A model generated the notes under the pieces. The model ran no database searches. It saw only the letters and a list, made by a program, of their open reading frames with translations, and was not told the origin of the DNA. Of a DNA stretch of 37,275 nt, positions 14,267-21,557 are shown piece after piece. Both the position numbers and the translations under genes were made by a program. Every line of letters begins with the position of its first letter. The stretch's first letter is position 1. The stretch comes from CAVUAF01 sp964460655 (GTDB taxonomy: Bacteria; Acidobacteriota; Terriglobia; Terriglobales; Acidobacteriaceae), in the NCBI GenBank assembly GCA_964460655.1, contig CAYWSH010000016.1, forward strand, positions 1 to 37,275, read 5' to 3'.

Positions 14267-14860
14267 ATGACTTGGCTATCGCGCACGTCGGTACTCGCTG
14301 CACTGGTGCTCATAACGGGCGCGGCGCAAGCACAAGGACGTGGCTATCCCGCGCCTCAGGTGGCTTCAGCAACCGGGGAGACGGCGCCCGACTTCACGCT
14401 CAAGGACCAAGACGGCAAGGACTTCAAGCTCTCCAGCCAGCGCGGCCACTGGGTGCTGCTGTTCTTTTATCGTGCGTACTGGTGACCCTACTGCATGACG
14501 GAACTGCGCGAGTTCGCGCAGCGGAGCGAAGAGTTGGAAAAGCTGGGCGTCCGGCTGGTGCCGATCAGCGTGGACGACCAGGCGCACGCGCACGACGTGT
14601 GGGAGAAGGCGGGCGCGAAGAAGTTCACGATCCTGAGCGACCCGGACCTGGCGGTGATCAAGCGCTATGGGCTGCTGCATGAGAATGGCGGCGCGGCGCA
14701 CGGCAGCGGAGACATCGCGCTGCGCACGACATTGCTCATCGACCCGGAAGGGCGCGAGCGCTGGCGGCGGGTGAGCAAGTCCGTTCCCGACATCCCGAAG
14801 CTGGACGAGACGCTGGCGGACATCAAGAAGGAACAGGACCGAGCGACCGCGAAACCATAG
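14267..14860 (+). CDS. Probable selenoprotein: periplasmic peroxiredoxin/thioredoxin-fold protein with in-frame UGA (U73)
   Basis: The product is 197 residues if UGA 14483-14485 is read as selenocysteine. The start is ATG 14267 (GTG 14252 possible), followed by the signal peptide SVLAALVLITGAAQAQ. The redoxin domain runs from APDFTLKDQDGKDFKL through LLFFYRAYW, then U-P-Y-C, then MTELREF and LVPISVDD, with DPDLAVIKRYGL and TTLLIDPEGR in the C-terminal half. Both halves are in the same frame, and the UGA sits exactly where AhpC/TSA-type relatives have the first Cys of C-x-x-C. A SECIS-like stem-loop lies at 14504-14521. The alternative is a single nonsense mutation (TGC or TGT to TGA). It is presumably a thiol or peroxide reductase in the periplasm. 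Confidence 0.8.
14483..14521 (+). promoter_or_regulatory. UGA codon and candidate bacterial SECIS element
   Basis: The in-frame UGA (14483-14485) is followed 18 nt later by CTGCGCG (14504-14510), loop AGTT (14511-14514) and CGCGCAG (14515-14521). The stem is a perfect 7 bp, the apical loop has 4 nt with G as the second base, and it lies 25 nt after the UGA. This fits the published bacterial SECIS outline (short stem, G in the first two loop bases, roughly 16-37 nt from UGA), quoted from memory. Confidence 0.68.
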
Positions 14861-14884
14861 GCAGCCTAGCCAGCGGACGTTCAT

Positions 14885-14937
14885 GTACGGTCGTCTGCCG
14901 TACGTCTCTTGACGTGTCCGGCGGATGGCCGTACAAT
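14885..14937 (+). promoter_or_regulatory. Promoter and operator of the toxin-antitoxin pair
   Basis: TTGACG (14909-14914), 17-base spacer, TACAAT (14932-14937): 5 of 6 matches to consensus in both boxes. The antitoxin ATG (14944) falls at the expected transcription start, so the message is probably leaderless. The half-site GTACGG/CCGTAC occurs three times (14885-14890, 14898-14903 inverted, and GCCGTAC overlapping the -10), a likely autoregulatory operator for the ribbon-helix-helix antitoxin. Confidence 0.75.
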
Positions 14938-14943
14938 GTCTCC

Positions 14944-15231
14944 ATGGCCCAGACATTACGAGCCCTCAAGGAAGAACGCCTGGAGGCGCGCATTGCGCCC
15001 GAGCAAAAGCGACTGATCGAGCGGGCGGCGCAGCTGCGCGGCACGACGGTCACCGAGTTCGTGGTGGTGAGCGCGCAACAAGCAGCGGTCAAGACGATCC
15101 ACGAGCATGAGGTGATGGGTCTGCGCGATCGGGCGCGCGATGTCTTCGTAAAGGCTATCCTGCATCCACCGGCGCCAACGCGCGCAGCTCGGCGAGCTGC
15201 GCGGCGTCATCGCGAACGCCTGGGAACCTAG
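14944..15231 (+). CDS. DUF1778 (TacA-type) antitoxin
   Basis: A 95-residue protein starting at ATG 14944. The N-terminal ribbon-helix-helix pattern is RLEARIAPEQKRLIERAA, then QLRGTTVTEFVVVSAQQAA, the signature of DUF1778 antitoxins. The C-terminal half (FVKAILHPPAPTRAARRAAR) would wrap around and block the partner toxin. Its stop is followed directly by the toxin's GTG with no gap. Such antitoxins bind their own promoter together with the toxin. No ribosome site is visible, which agrees with a leaderless message. Confidence 0.88.
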   Translation: MAQTLRALKEERLEARIAPEQKRLIERAAQLRGTTVTEFVVVSAQQAAVKTIHEHEVMGLRDRARDVFVKAILHPPAPTRAARRAARRHRERLGT

Positions 15232-15753
15232 GTGGCGGAGCGCGACCGTCCATCCCGATTCATCGTCGAGCCGCTCGGGCCGCAGCATGATCGCGCGGCC
15301 TTCTCCTGCGGCGTGCCCGCACTCGATACCTACCTGCACCAGCAGGCGGGACAAGACTTCAAGCGACGCGCAGCAGTGCCCTTCGTCCTGACAGACGGCG
15401 GCGGGACGATTGCGGGTTATTACACGCTGTCGCAATTTGCGGTCGAGTTGGATGAGCTGCCAGCCTCGATAGCGAAGCGACTAGCGAAGTACCCCATGGT
15501 GCCGGCGACGCTGCTAGGTCGGTTGGCGGTCGCAAGCGCTTATCGCGGCCAGGGCCTGGGCGAACTGCTACTTATGGATGCACTCCACCGCAGCCTGGAG
15601 TCGAGCCGGCGGGTCGCGTCTGCCGCCGTCGTGGTGGATGCGAAGGACGCCGGCGCCTTGGCGTTTTACAGGAAGTATGGATTCATCGCATTACCGCGAA
15701 TCGAGCGACGGCTCTTCCTGCCGATGGGCACGATCGAGCAGCTGTTCAGGTGA
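15232..15753 (+). CDS. GNAT acetyltransferase toxin (TacT/AtaT family)
   Basis: A 173-residue GNAT protein starting at GTG 15232, immediately after the antitoxin stop. The acetyl-CoA-binding motif is YRGQGLGELLL, preceded by the substrate strand LLGRLAVASA. The tyrosine in ALAFYRKYGF matches the catalytic tyrosine of this toxin family. The N-terminal FSCGVPALDTYLHQQAGQD is also typical of TacT/AtaT toxins. These enzymes acetylate the amino acid on charged tRNA and stop translation. The antitoxin partner and gene order support the assignment. It converges on the RND pump gene, with 10 bases between the stops. Confidence 0.9.
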   Translation: MAERDRPSRFIVEPLGPQHDRAAFSCGVPALDTYLHQQAGQDFKRRAAVPFVLTDGGGTIAGYYTLSQFAVELDELPASIAKRLAKYPMVPATLLGRLAVASAYRGQGLGELLLMDALHRSLESSRRVASAAVVVDAKDAGALAFYRKYGFIALPRIERRLFLPMGTIEQLFR

Positions 15754-15763
15754 TCTGGACGCT

Positions 15764-18700
15764 TCACGACACCGCTTCCGCGTACTCCGGAACATCACTG
15801 GCACTGACTCGCTCGTCCTCGTCCTTCTCGAGCGCGACGTGCGTCTTGGCGACCAGCACGTAGATCGAGGGCACGACGAACAGCGTGAAGATGGTGCCGA
15901 TGATCATGCCGGTGACGAGCATGATGCCGATGCTGTTGCGGGCGCCGGCGCCCGGTCCGCGGGCGAGCACGAGCGGCGTGTGGCCGACGACGGTCGCCGC
16001 GGTGGTCATCAGGATGGGTCGCAGGCGCGTGCCGGCGGCTTCGATGACGGCGTCAACTTTCTTCCGGCCGCGTTCCTGCAAGTGATTGGCGAACTCGACG
16101 ATCAGGATGCCGTTCTTGGAGACGAGTCCGACGAGCGTGATAAGGCCGACCTGGCTGTAGATGTTCAGTGTGGTCAGGCCCATGAAGCTGAACAGCAGCG
16201 CGCCGGAAAGCGCAAGTGGCACCGAACCGGCGAGCACGATGAACGGGTCGCGGAAGCTTTCGAACTGCGCCGCCAGCACCAGATAAATGAGCACGCCGGA
16301 AAGCAGGAAGACGCCGAGGAAGCGGCTGCCTTCGGTGCGCAACTGGCGCGATTCGCCGGCGTAGTCGATGGTGTAGCCCTGCGGCAGCGCCTTTTTGGCA
16401 GCGTCTTCCATGAAGGTGAGTGCCTTGTCGAGCGGCACACCGGGCGGGATGGCGCCTTGCACGCGCACGGCGTTCAACTGCTGGAATTTCTTCAGGCTGC
16501 GCGGCTCGGTGGTCGTCTTCAACGTAGCGAAGGTAGAAAGCGGCACGAGCTGGCCGTTCGCGCCCGTTACGTACATCTGGGTGAGCTGGTCAGGCGTCAG
16601 CCGCTCGGTGCGCTTGACCTGCGGGATGACTTTGTAGCTGCGTCCCTGGATGCTGAAGCGGTTCACGTAATTGCCGCCGAGCATGGTCGAAAGATCGCGG
16701 CCCACTTGCGACATGTCAACGCCTTGCGCGCGCAGCTTGTCACGGTCAAAGACGACCTCGGCCTGCGGCTGGTCGAACTTGATGTCGGAGTCGGCGAACA
16801 TGAACATGCCGCTCTTCATCGCTTGGCCGACCAACTGATTGGCGAACTGCACGATGCGTTCCGGCTCAGCCGACGACTGGATGACGATGTCCACCGGGAA
16901 ACCGCCGGCGCCGGGCAAAGGTGGCGGGGTCAGGGGGATGACGCGCAGGCCGGCGATCTTCGAGAGCGGCCCCATCGATTCGACCATCAACTGCTGCGTG
17001 CTCTTCTTGCGCTCGCTCCACGGCTTGGTGGCCATGCCGCCGAAGCCGCCGCTGGGCGAGATGATCTGGAAGGTCGCGTCCTTCTCCGGAAAGGAGCGGT
17101 AGACCTGCTCGATCTGGTCGGCGTACAGGCGCGTCTGGTCGATGGTGGCATTCGCGGGCGACTGCACGACGCTGAAGGTGAAGCCCTGGTCCTCGGTGGG
17201 CGCGAGCTCGCGTTGCGAGAACATGTAGAACGGCACAATGAGCGCCGCGACAATGATCCACAGCGTCAGCACGACCGGCCGATACTGCAACGTGCCGGCG
17301 AGCGTGCGCGTGTAGGCGCTACGCAGGCTGTCGAAACGGCGGTTCACGAAGCCGGCGAAGCCGCGGTCTGATTGGCCGGCGCGCAGCAGCTTGGAGCCCA
17401 TCATGGGCGAGAGCGTGAGCGCGACGATGCCCGATACGATGACGGCACCGGCGAGCGTAAAGGCGAATTCGCGGAAGAGTGCGCCCGTCAGGCCGCCCTG
17501 GATGCCCACCGGCGTGTAGACGGCGGCGAGCGTGATCGTCATGGCGATGATGGGACCGACGAGTTCGCGAGCAGCGTCGAGCGCGGCGCGTACCGGCGGC
17601 TTGCCGAGATGCAGGTGGCGCTCCACGTTCTCGACCATGACGATGGCATCGTCCACCACCAGACCGACACTGAGCACGATGGCAAGCAGCGTCAGCAGGT
17701 TGACGGTGAAGCCGGCGATCAGCATCAAGAACACGGCGCCGATGAGCGAGATCGGGATAGCGACGACCGGGATGAGCACCGAGCGGAACGAGCCGAGGAA
17801 CAGGAAGATGACGATGATGACGATGACCAGCGTCTCGGTGAGAGTGCGCAGCACTTCGCGGATCGAATCTTCGATGTAGGCCGTCGCGTCGTAGGGCACG
17901 CCGACCTTGATGGCGGGCGGCAACTGCGCGCGGACGTCAGGGATGGCGGCGCGGACTTCGCGGATCACGTCGAGCGTGTTGGCCGTGGGCAGCACCCAGA
18001 TGCCGATGAACGTGGCCGACTCGCCGTTGAAGCGCACTTCCGAGTCGTAGGTCTCGGCGCCGAGGACGACGTCGGCGATCTCGCCCAGGCGAACCACCGT
18101 GCCCTTGTCCTCTTTGATCACCATCTGCTTGAAGTCGTCGGCGGTCTTCAGGTCGGTGTTGGCGACCAGGTTCACCGAGACCATCGAGCCCTTGGTGCTC
18201 CCGAGCGCAGAGAGATAGTTGTTGTTCGCGAGCACCGTGCGCACTTGCGCCGGCGAGATGCCGAGCGCGGCCATGCGGTCAGGCTTGAGCCAAATGCGCA
18301 TGGCGAAGGTGCGATTGCCGAGGATGTCGGCGCGCTGCACGCCACTGATGGCGGTCAGCTTGGGCTGGACAACGCGGGTGAGGTAATCGGTGATCTGGTT
18401 CGCTTCGAGCTCCGACGAGGAGAAGCCGATGTACATCGCCGCGATCTGCTGGTCGGCGGTCTGCAGGTCGATGATCGGCACTTCGGCTTCCGGCGGCAGG
18501 TCGTTGCGCACCTGCGCGACCTTCGCCTGGATCTGCGTGAGGGCAGCGTTGGTGTCGTAGTTCAGCTTGAGGTGGACGGTGATGCTGCTGAAGCCCTGCG
18601 AGCTGGACGATTCCAGATAGTCGATACCGTCGGCGCTGGCGATGACGCGCTCCAGCGGCGTGGTGATGAAACCGCGTACCAGATCAGCGTTCGCGCCGAC

Positions 18701-18853
18701 GTAGACGGTGGAGACCTGGATGACGGCGATGTCGCTGCGCGGATACTGCCGCACGCTCAGCGCCCGGATGGACTGCAACCCAGCGATCAGGATGACCAGG
18801 TTGACGACGATGGCCAGTACCGGCCGCTTGATGAACAGGTCGGTCAGCTTCAT
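15764..18853 (-). CDS. RND-family multidrug efflux transporter (AcrB/MexB type, HAE1)
   Basis: A 1029-residue inner-membrane pump, close to the usual family length. It starts MKLTDLFIKRPVLAIVVNLV, the standard N-terminal helix. The proton-relay pair is Asp401-Asp402 in GLVVDDAIVMVENVERH. The C-terminal RPILMTTAATVVGHTPL and GIMLVTGMIIGTIFTLFVVP are typical. AcrB-like proteins export drugs, dyes or lipophilic compounds in exchange for protons, working with a membrane fusion protein and an outer-membrane channel. The fusion protein is the adjacent upstream gene; no TolC-type channel or regulator is seen in the window. Confidence 0.96.
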   Translation of the reverse strand: MKLTDLFIKRPVLAIVVNLVILIAGLQSIRALSVRQYPRSDIAVIQVSTVYVGANADLVRGFITTPLERVIASADGIDYLESSSSQGFSSITVHLKLNYDTNAALTQIQAKVAQVRNDLPPEAEVPIIDLQTADQQIAAMYIGFSSSELEANQITDYLTRVVQPKLTAISGVQRADILGNRTFAMRIWLKPDRMAALGISPAQVRTVLANNNYLSALGSTKGSMVSVNLVANTDLKTADDFKQMVIKEDKGTVVRLGEIADVVLGAETYDSEVRFNGESATFIGIWVLPTANTLDVIREVRAAIPDVRAQLPPAIKVGVPYDATAYIEDSIREVLRTLTETLVIVIIVIFLFLGSFRSVLIPVVAIPISLIGAVFLMLIAGFTVNLLTLLAIVLSVGLVVDDAIVMVENVERHLHLGKPPVRAALDAARELVGPIIAMTITLAAVYTPVGIQGGLTGALFREFAFTLAGAVIVSGIVALTLSPMMGSKLLRAGQSDRGFAGFVNRRFDSLRSAYTRTLAGTLQYRPVVLTLWIIVAALIVPFYMFSQRELAPTEDQGFTFSVVQSPANATIDQTRLYADQIEQVYRSFPEKDATFQIISPSGGFGGMATKPWSERKKSTQQLMVESMGPLSKIAGLRVIPLTPPPLPGAGGFPVDIVIQSSAEPERIVQFANQLVGQAMKSGMFMFADSDIKFDQPQAEVVFDRDKLRAQGVDMSQVGRDLSTMLGGNYVNRFSIQGRSYKVIPQVKRTERLTPDQLTQMYVTGANGQLVPLSTFATLKTTTEPRSLKKFQQLNAVRVQGAIPPGVPLDKALTFMEDAAKKALPQGYTIDYAGESRQLRTEGSRFLGVFLLSGVLIYLVLAAQFESFRDPFIVLAGSVPLALSGALLFSFMGLTTLNIYSQVGLITLVGLVSKNGILIVEFANHLQERGRKKVDAVIEAAGTRLRPILMTTAATVVGHTPLVLARGPGAGARNSIGIMLVTGMIIGTIFTLFVVPSIYVLVAKTHVALEKDEDERVSASDVPEYAEAVS

Positions 18854-18854
18854 G

Positions 18855-19979
18855 TCACTGGTCCTCGGGCTTCGGCTTGGGATTGTTCCCGGGCTGGACG
18901 CTGTTGTTCACCTGCACGGCAGCGCCGTTGCGCAGCTTGAAGACGCCCGCGGTCACGACCTCGTCGCCGCGATTGATGCCGCTGACCACGCCCACCTGGT
19001 CGCCGCGCGAGCCTTCGAGCTTCACGAACTGCTGGCGCACACCCTTGTAACTCTTCCCCTGCGGATCTTTTAGTTCGGCAACGACGTAGACCGAGTCGCC
19101 GAAGGGCGCATAGCTGATTGCCGATGCGGGAATGGCGAAGACTTGCTTGCTGGCGCCGACGGCCAACTCCACGTTGGTGAACATACCGGGGCGGAGCTTT
19201 CCTCCCGGATTCGGCACCGTCGCCTGTACCTGCACGTTGCGCGTGGCGGTGTCGACGACGGAATCGAGTGCGTTGATGCGGCCGGTGAATTGCGCGCCGG
19301 AAACCTGGTCCGTGGTCAAGCGGACGCTTTCACCGGGGCGGATCTGGCTAAGGACCTGTTGCGGGACACCGAAGTTCACGTAGATCGGATCGAGCGATTG
19401 CAGCGGGACGATGGCCGCTCCCGGCGCGAGATACTGCCCCCGGTTCGCCTGCCGAATACCGAGCACGCCGGAAAACGGCGCGCGAATGGTCTTGCGCGCG
19501 ATGGTGGCACGCACTTCGGCGACCTGCGCTTCCAACTGCTTGTGTTCGGCGGCGGCACGGTCGTAGTCCATCTTGGAGATGACACCGTCGCGCGCGAGCT
19601 GCTCGGCCCGGCCGTGATTCAGGCCGGCGAGGTCACGCTGCGCCTCCATCGCGGCCAACTGGGCACGCTCCTGGCGCGTATCGAGTTCAAGCAGGACTTC
19701 ACCTTCTTTCACGAACTGACCGGAATCAAAGGTGATCTTCTCGACGGTGCCGGGCAAATCAGCGCTGACGGTGACACCGTGAATGGCCGCCAGGGTACCG
19801 ACCGCAGTGAACGTGGAAGGCCACGTGGCGGGTTGCGCCACGACGGTGGTGACCGCTTCCGGCGGGGGCGCGAACGACGACGCCTGCACCGCCGACTTCA
19901 CCTGCTGCATCTTCATGAAGCCCAGGCCCGCCAGCAGAACGGCCACAATGGCCAACATCAACAGCATTCGCTTCAACAT
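18855..19979 (-). CDS. RND efflux periplasmic adaptor (membrane fusion protein, AcrA type)
   Basis: A 374-residue adaptor from ATG 19979. The frame remains open further upstream, but MLKRMLLMLAIVAVLLAGLGF is the natural membrane-anchor start. The lipoyl-like half-motif GTVEKITFDSGQFVKEGEVL, a coiled-coil hairpin (TRQERAQLAAMEAQRDLAGL) and the second lipoyl half with the beta-barrel (IRAPFSGVLGIRQANRGQYL) are visible. It bridges the AcrB-type pump and the outer-membrane channel. One base separates its stop from the pump start, so they form an operon. Confidence 0.94.
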   Translation of the reverse strand: MLKRMLLMLAIVAVLLAGLGFMKMQQVKSAVQASSFAPPPEAVTTVVAQPATWPSTFTAVGTLAAIHGVTVSADLPGTVEKITFDSGQFVKEGEVLLELDTRQERAQLAAMEAQRDLAGLNHGRAEQLARDGVISKMDYDRAAAEHKQLEAQVAEVRATIARKTIRAPFSGVLGIRQANRGQYLAPGAAIVPLQSLDPIYVNFGVPQQVLSQIRPGESVRLTTDQVSGAQFTGRINALDSVVDTATRNVQVQATVPNPGGKLRPGMFTNVELAVGASKQVFAIPASAISYAPFGDSVYVVAELKDPQGKSYKGVRQQFVKLEGSRGDQVGVVSGINRGDEVVTAGVFKLRNGAAVQVNNSVQPGNNPKPKPEDQ

Positions 19980-20138
19980 GTGTTTTTTCGTCCCCGAAGT
20001 TAAGACGTTTATGAGTGCCGGTTTTCGACAGGTCCCGCTTAACGTGTATCTGATTTCACCGGGCGGCGAAGGATTCAGAACTTCGCGGTGGAACAACAAT
20101 TTTACGTGATGGATGGCGGTCGGCGCAGCAGCGGGAAC

Positions 20139-20157
20139 GTCACAAGTTCATTGTGAC
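20139..20157. promoter_or_regulatory. Inverted repeat between divergent transcripts
   Basis: GTCACAA-GTTCA-TTGTGAC (7-bp perfect arms) lies in the gap between the adaptor gene (minus) and the small membrane protein (plus). It is a plausible operator; the regulator is unknown. Confidence 0.45.
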
Positions 20158-20212
20158 AGGCCTCCTTTACAGAAGTTAGGTAGGATGCAGGCGCGTAACG
20201 GAGGAGCTTTGC

Positions 20213-20587
20213 ATGGGACGCAGCATCGCGGCGATCTTCGCTGGGCTGGTAACGGTGACCTTGTTATCACTGGGTATCGATGAAGTGCTGCACCTCACCG
20301 GCATCTATCCGCCGTGGGGAGAACGCATGTCGGATCCCCTGTTCGTGCTGGCGACGGCGTATCGCTCGGTCATCGGCGTGCTCGGTGGCTACATCGCGGC
20401 GCGACTGGCGCCCGGCAAGCCGATGAAGCATGCAGTCGTGCTGGGCGTGATCGGGACGGTGCTGGCCATCGGTGGCGCCATCGCGACCTGGAACCTGCCG
20501 ATCGGGCCGCATTGGTATCCGCTGGCGTTGGCGGTGACGGCGCTGCCGCTGAGCTGGTTCGGCGGATGGCTGCGCGCACGAAGATGA
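20213..20587 (+). CDS. Small integral membrane protein of unknown function
   Basis: A 124-residue protein starting at ATG 20213 with an excellent GGAGGAG ribosome site six bases upstream. Four hydrophobic helices are evident: SIAAIFAGLVTVTLLSLGI, FVLATAYRSVIGVLGGYIAA, HAVVLGVIGTVLAIGGAIAT and WYPLALAVTALPLSWFGGWL. I recognise no named family. The stop overlaps the start of the alpha/beta hydrolase gene (ATGA), so the two are co-translated. It lies divergent to the RND efflux operon. Confidence 0.85.
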   Translation: MGRSIAAIFAGLVTVTLLSLGIDEVLHLTGIYPPWGERMSDPLFVLATAYRSVIGVLGGYIAARLAPGKPMKHAVVLGVIGTVLAIGGAIATWNLPIGPHWYPLALAVTALPLSWFGGWLRARR

Positions 20588-21258
20588 CGACCACGCACGA
20601 AATGCGCTTTGTCGCAACACCGGCGAAGGGAGAGGTGTCGGCATTGTTCATGCGGCCGGCGAGCGCGACGCATATTCTCGTTTTCGCCCACGGTGCCGGG
20701 ACAGATATGCGGCATGCCACGTTGCAGACGATCGCCGAGCGGCTGGCGGAACAGAGCATCGCCACGCTGCGTTACAACTTTCCCTACACGGAGTACAGGA
20801 CCGCGCGTGATTCGCCCGAGACCTGCACGGCGACGGTGCGGTCAGCGGTAGCGGCAGCGCATAAGGCGGCGCCTGACTTGCTACTGCTGGCCGGCGGGCA
20901 TTCATTCGGCGGACGGATGACGTCAACGGCCGCGTCGGAAGCACCGCTGGAGCATGTCCGCGGACTGGTCTTCTTTTCTTTCCCGTTGCACATGCCGAAG
21001 CAGCCGAGCACAAAGCGCGCACCGCATTTGAGCGGGGTCAAAGTGCCGATGCTCTTCTTGAGTGGCACGCGCGATGACCTCGCCGATCTCAAGCTACTGA
21101 AGGGCGTCGTCGCCCAGCTGCCGAGCGCAACGCTACATCTGCTCGACACCGCCGACCACAGCTACCGCACGCTGAAGCGCGCGCGCACGAGCACAGAGGA
21201 TGTGTTCGTTGAAATAGCAAGAACGGTGGCGGAGTGGGCGTGTTCCCTCAGCGGCTAA
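20584..21258 (+). CDS. Alpha/beta hydrolase of the KANL3/Tex30-like family
   Basis: A 224-residue protein starting at ATG 20584, chosen because it overlaps the preceding TGA. The fold shows FAHGAGTDMRHATLQTIAER, then TLRYNFPYTE, and the nucleophile elbow GGHSFGGRM with Ser107. An acid in SGTRDDLADL and a histidine in LLDTADHSYR complete a triad. HGAG-x-DM and RYNFPY are characteristic of this hydrolase group, often annotated as dienelactone-hydrolase-like or KANL3/Tex30. Cytoplasmic; the substrate is unknown. It is the second gene of a two-gene operon and is followed by a repeat field. Confidence 0.88.
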   Translation: MTTTHEMRFVATPAKGEVSALFMRPASATHILVFAHGAGTDMRHATLQTIAERLAEQSIATLRYNFPYTEYRTARDSPETCTATVRSAVAAAHKAAPDLLLLAGGHSFGGRMTSTAASEAPLEHVRGLVFFSFPLHMPKQPSTKRAPHLSGVKVPMLFLSGTRDDLADLKLLKGVVAQLPSATLHLLDTADHSYRTLKRARTSTEDVFVEIARTVAEWACSLSG

Positions 21259-21310
21259 AGCCGCATTCCTCGCACAGGCCTAAACGGCGCAGCTGAAGCT
21301 GCGCCCCTCC
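21245..21310. repeat. CTCAGCGGCTAAAGCCGC repeat pair
   Basis: CTCAGCGGCTAAAGCCGC near 21247-21264 overlaps the end of the hydrolase gene. CGGCGCAGCTGAAGCTGCGCC near 21285-21305 is a related palindrome. Both are relatives of 7353-7378. The stop codon of the hydrolase (21256-21258) falls inside the first unit. Confidence 0.6.
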
Positions 21311-21336
21311 GAGAGCTGAACTCGGCTCAGTTAATA

Positions 21337-21395
21337 CCGCTCATCCTGAGCGAAGCGGTGCACGCGAAGCGGGCGCAGCGTAGTCGAAGGACCCC
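21337..21395. repeat. TCATCCTGAG-type dispersed repeat, copy 4
   Basis: Forward orientation: CCGCTCATCCTGAGCGAAGC at the left end and GTAGTCGAAGGACCCC at the right. It is the inverted counterpart of 21487-21545 across an 85-91 base spacer that has no recognised gene. Confidence 0.72.
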
Positions 21396-21486
21396 GCGAC
21401 CATCCGCAGCAGAGACGCCGTCGACGGTTTCTTAACCGGGAGCTCATGAGAAAGCTCGCAGCCACCGTGATGTTGCCAGCTACGTA

Positions 21487-21545
21487 GGGGGCCTTCGACT
21501 GCGCGAATCCGCCTTCGGCGTATTCGCTGCGCTCAGGATGAGCGG
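21487..21545. repeat. TCATCCTGAG-type dispersed repeat, copy 5
   Basis: Reverse orientation: begins GGGGGCCTTCGACTGCGCG and ends GCGCTCAGGATGAGCGG. It lies just downstream of the ADOP permease stop and could fold with copy 4 into a long stem that ends transcription from both sides. Confidence 0.72.
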
Positions 21546-21557
21546 TCGTGTTTAGAT

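Noticed and set aside
14267..14860. Frameshift or two separate small genes at the redoxin locus
   Set aside because: Both halves are in the same reading frame with only one TGA between them, and the second half alone would lack the N-terminal redoxin strands; a single gene with UGA read-through or a point nonsense mutation is the only consistent reading.
15578..18940. Two long plus-strand open frames antisense to the RND pump
   Set aside because: Composition is rich in Arg, His, Asp and Gly without domains; they are GC-driven shadows of a clear AcrB-type gene.
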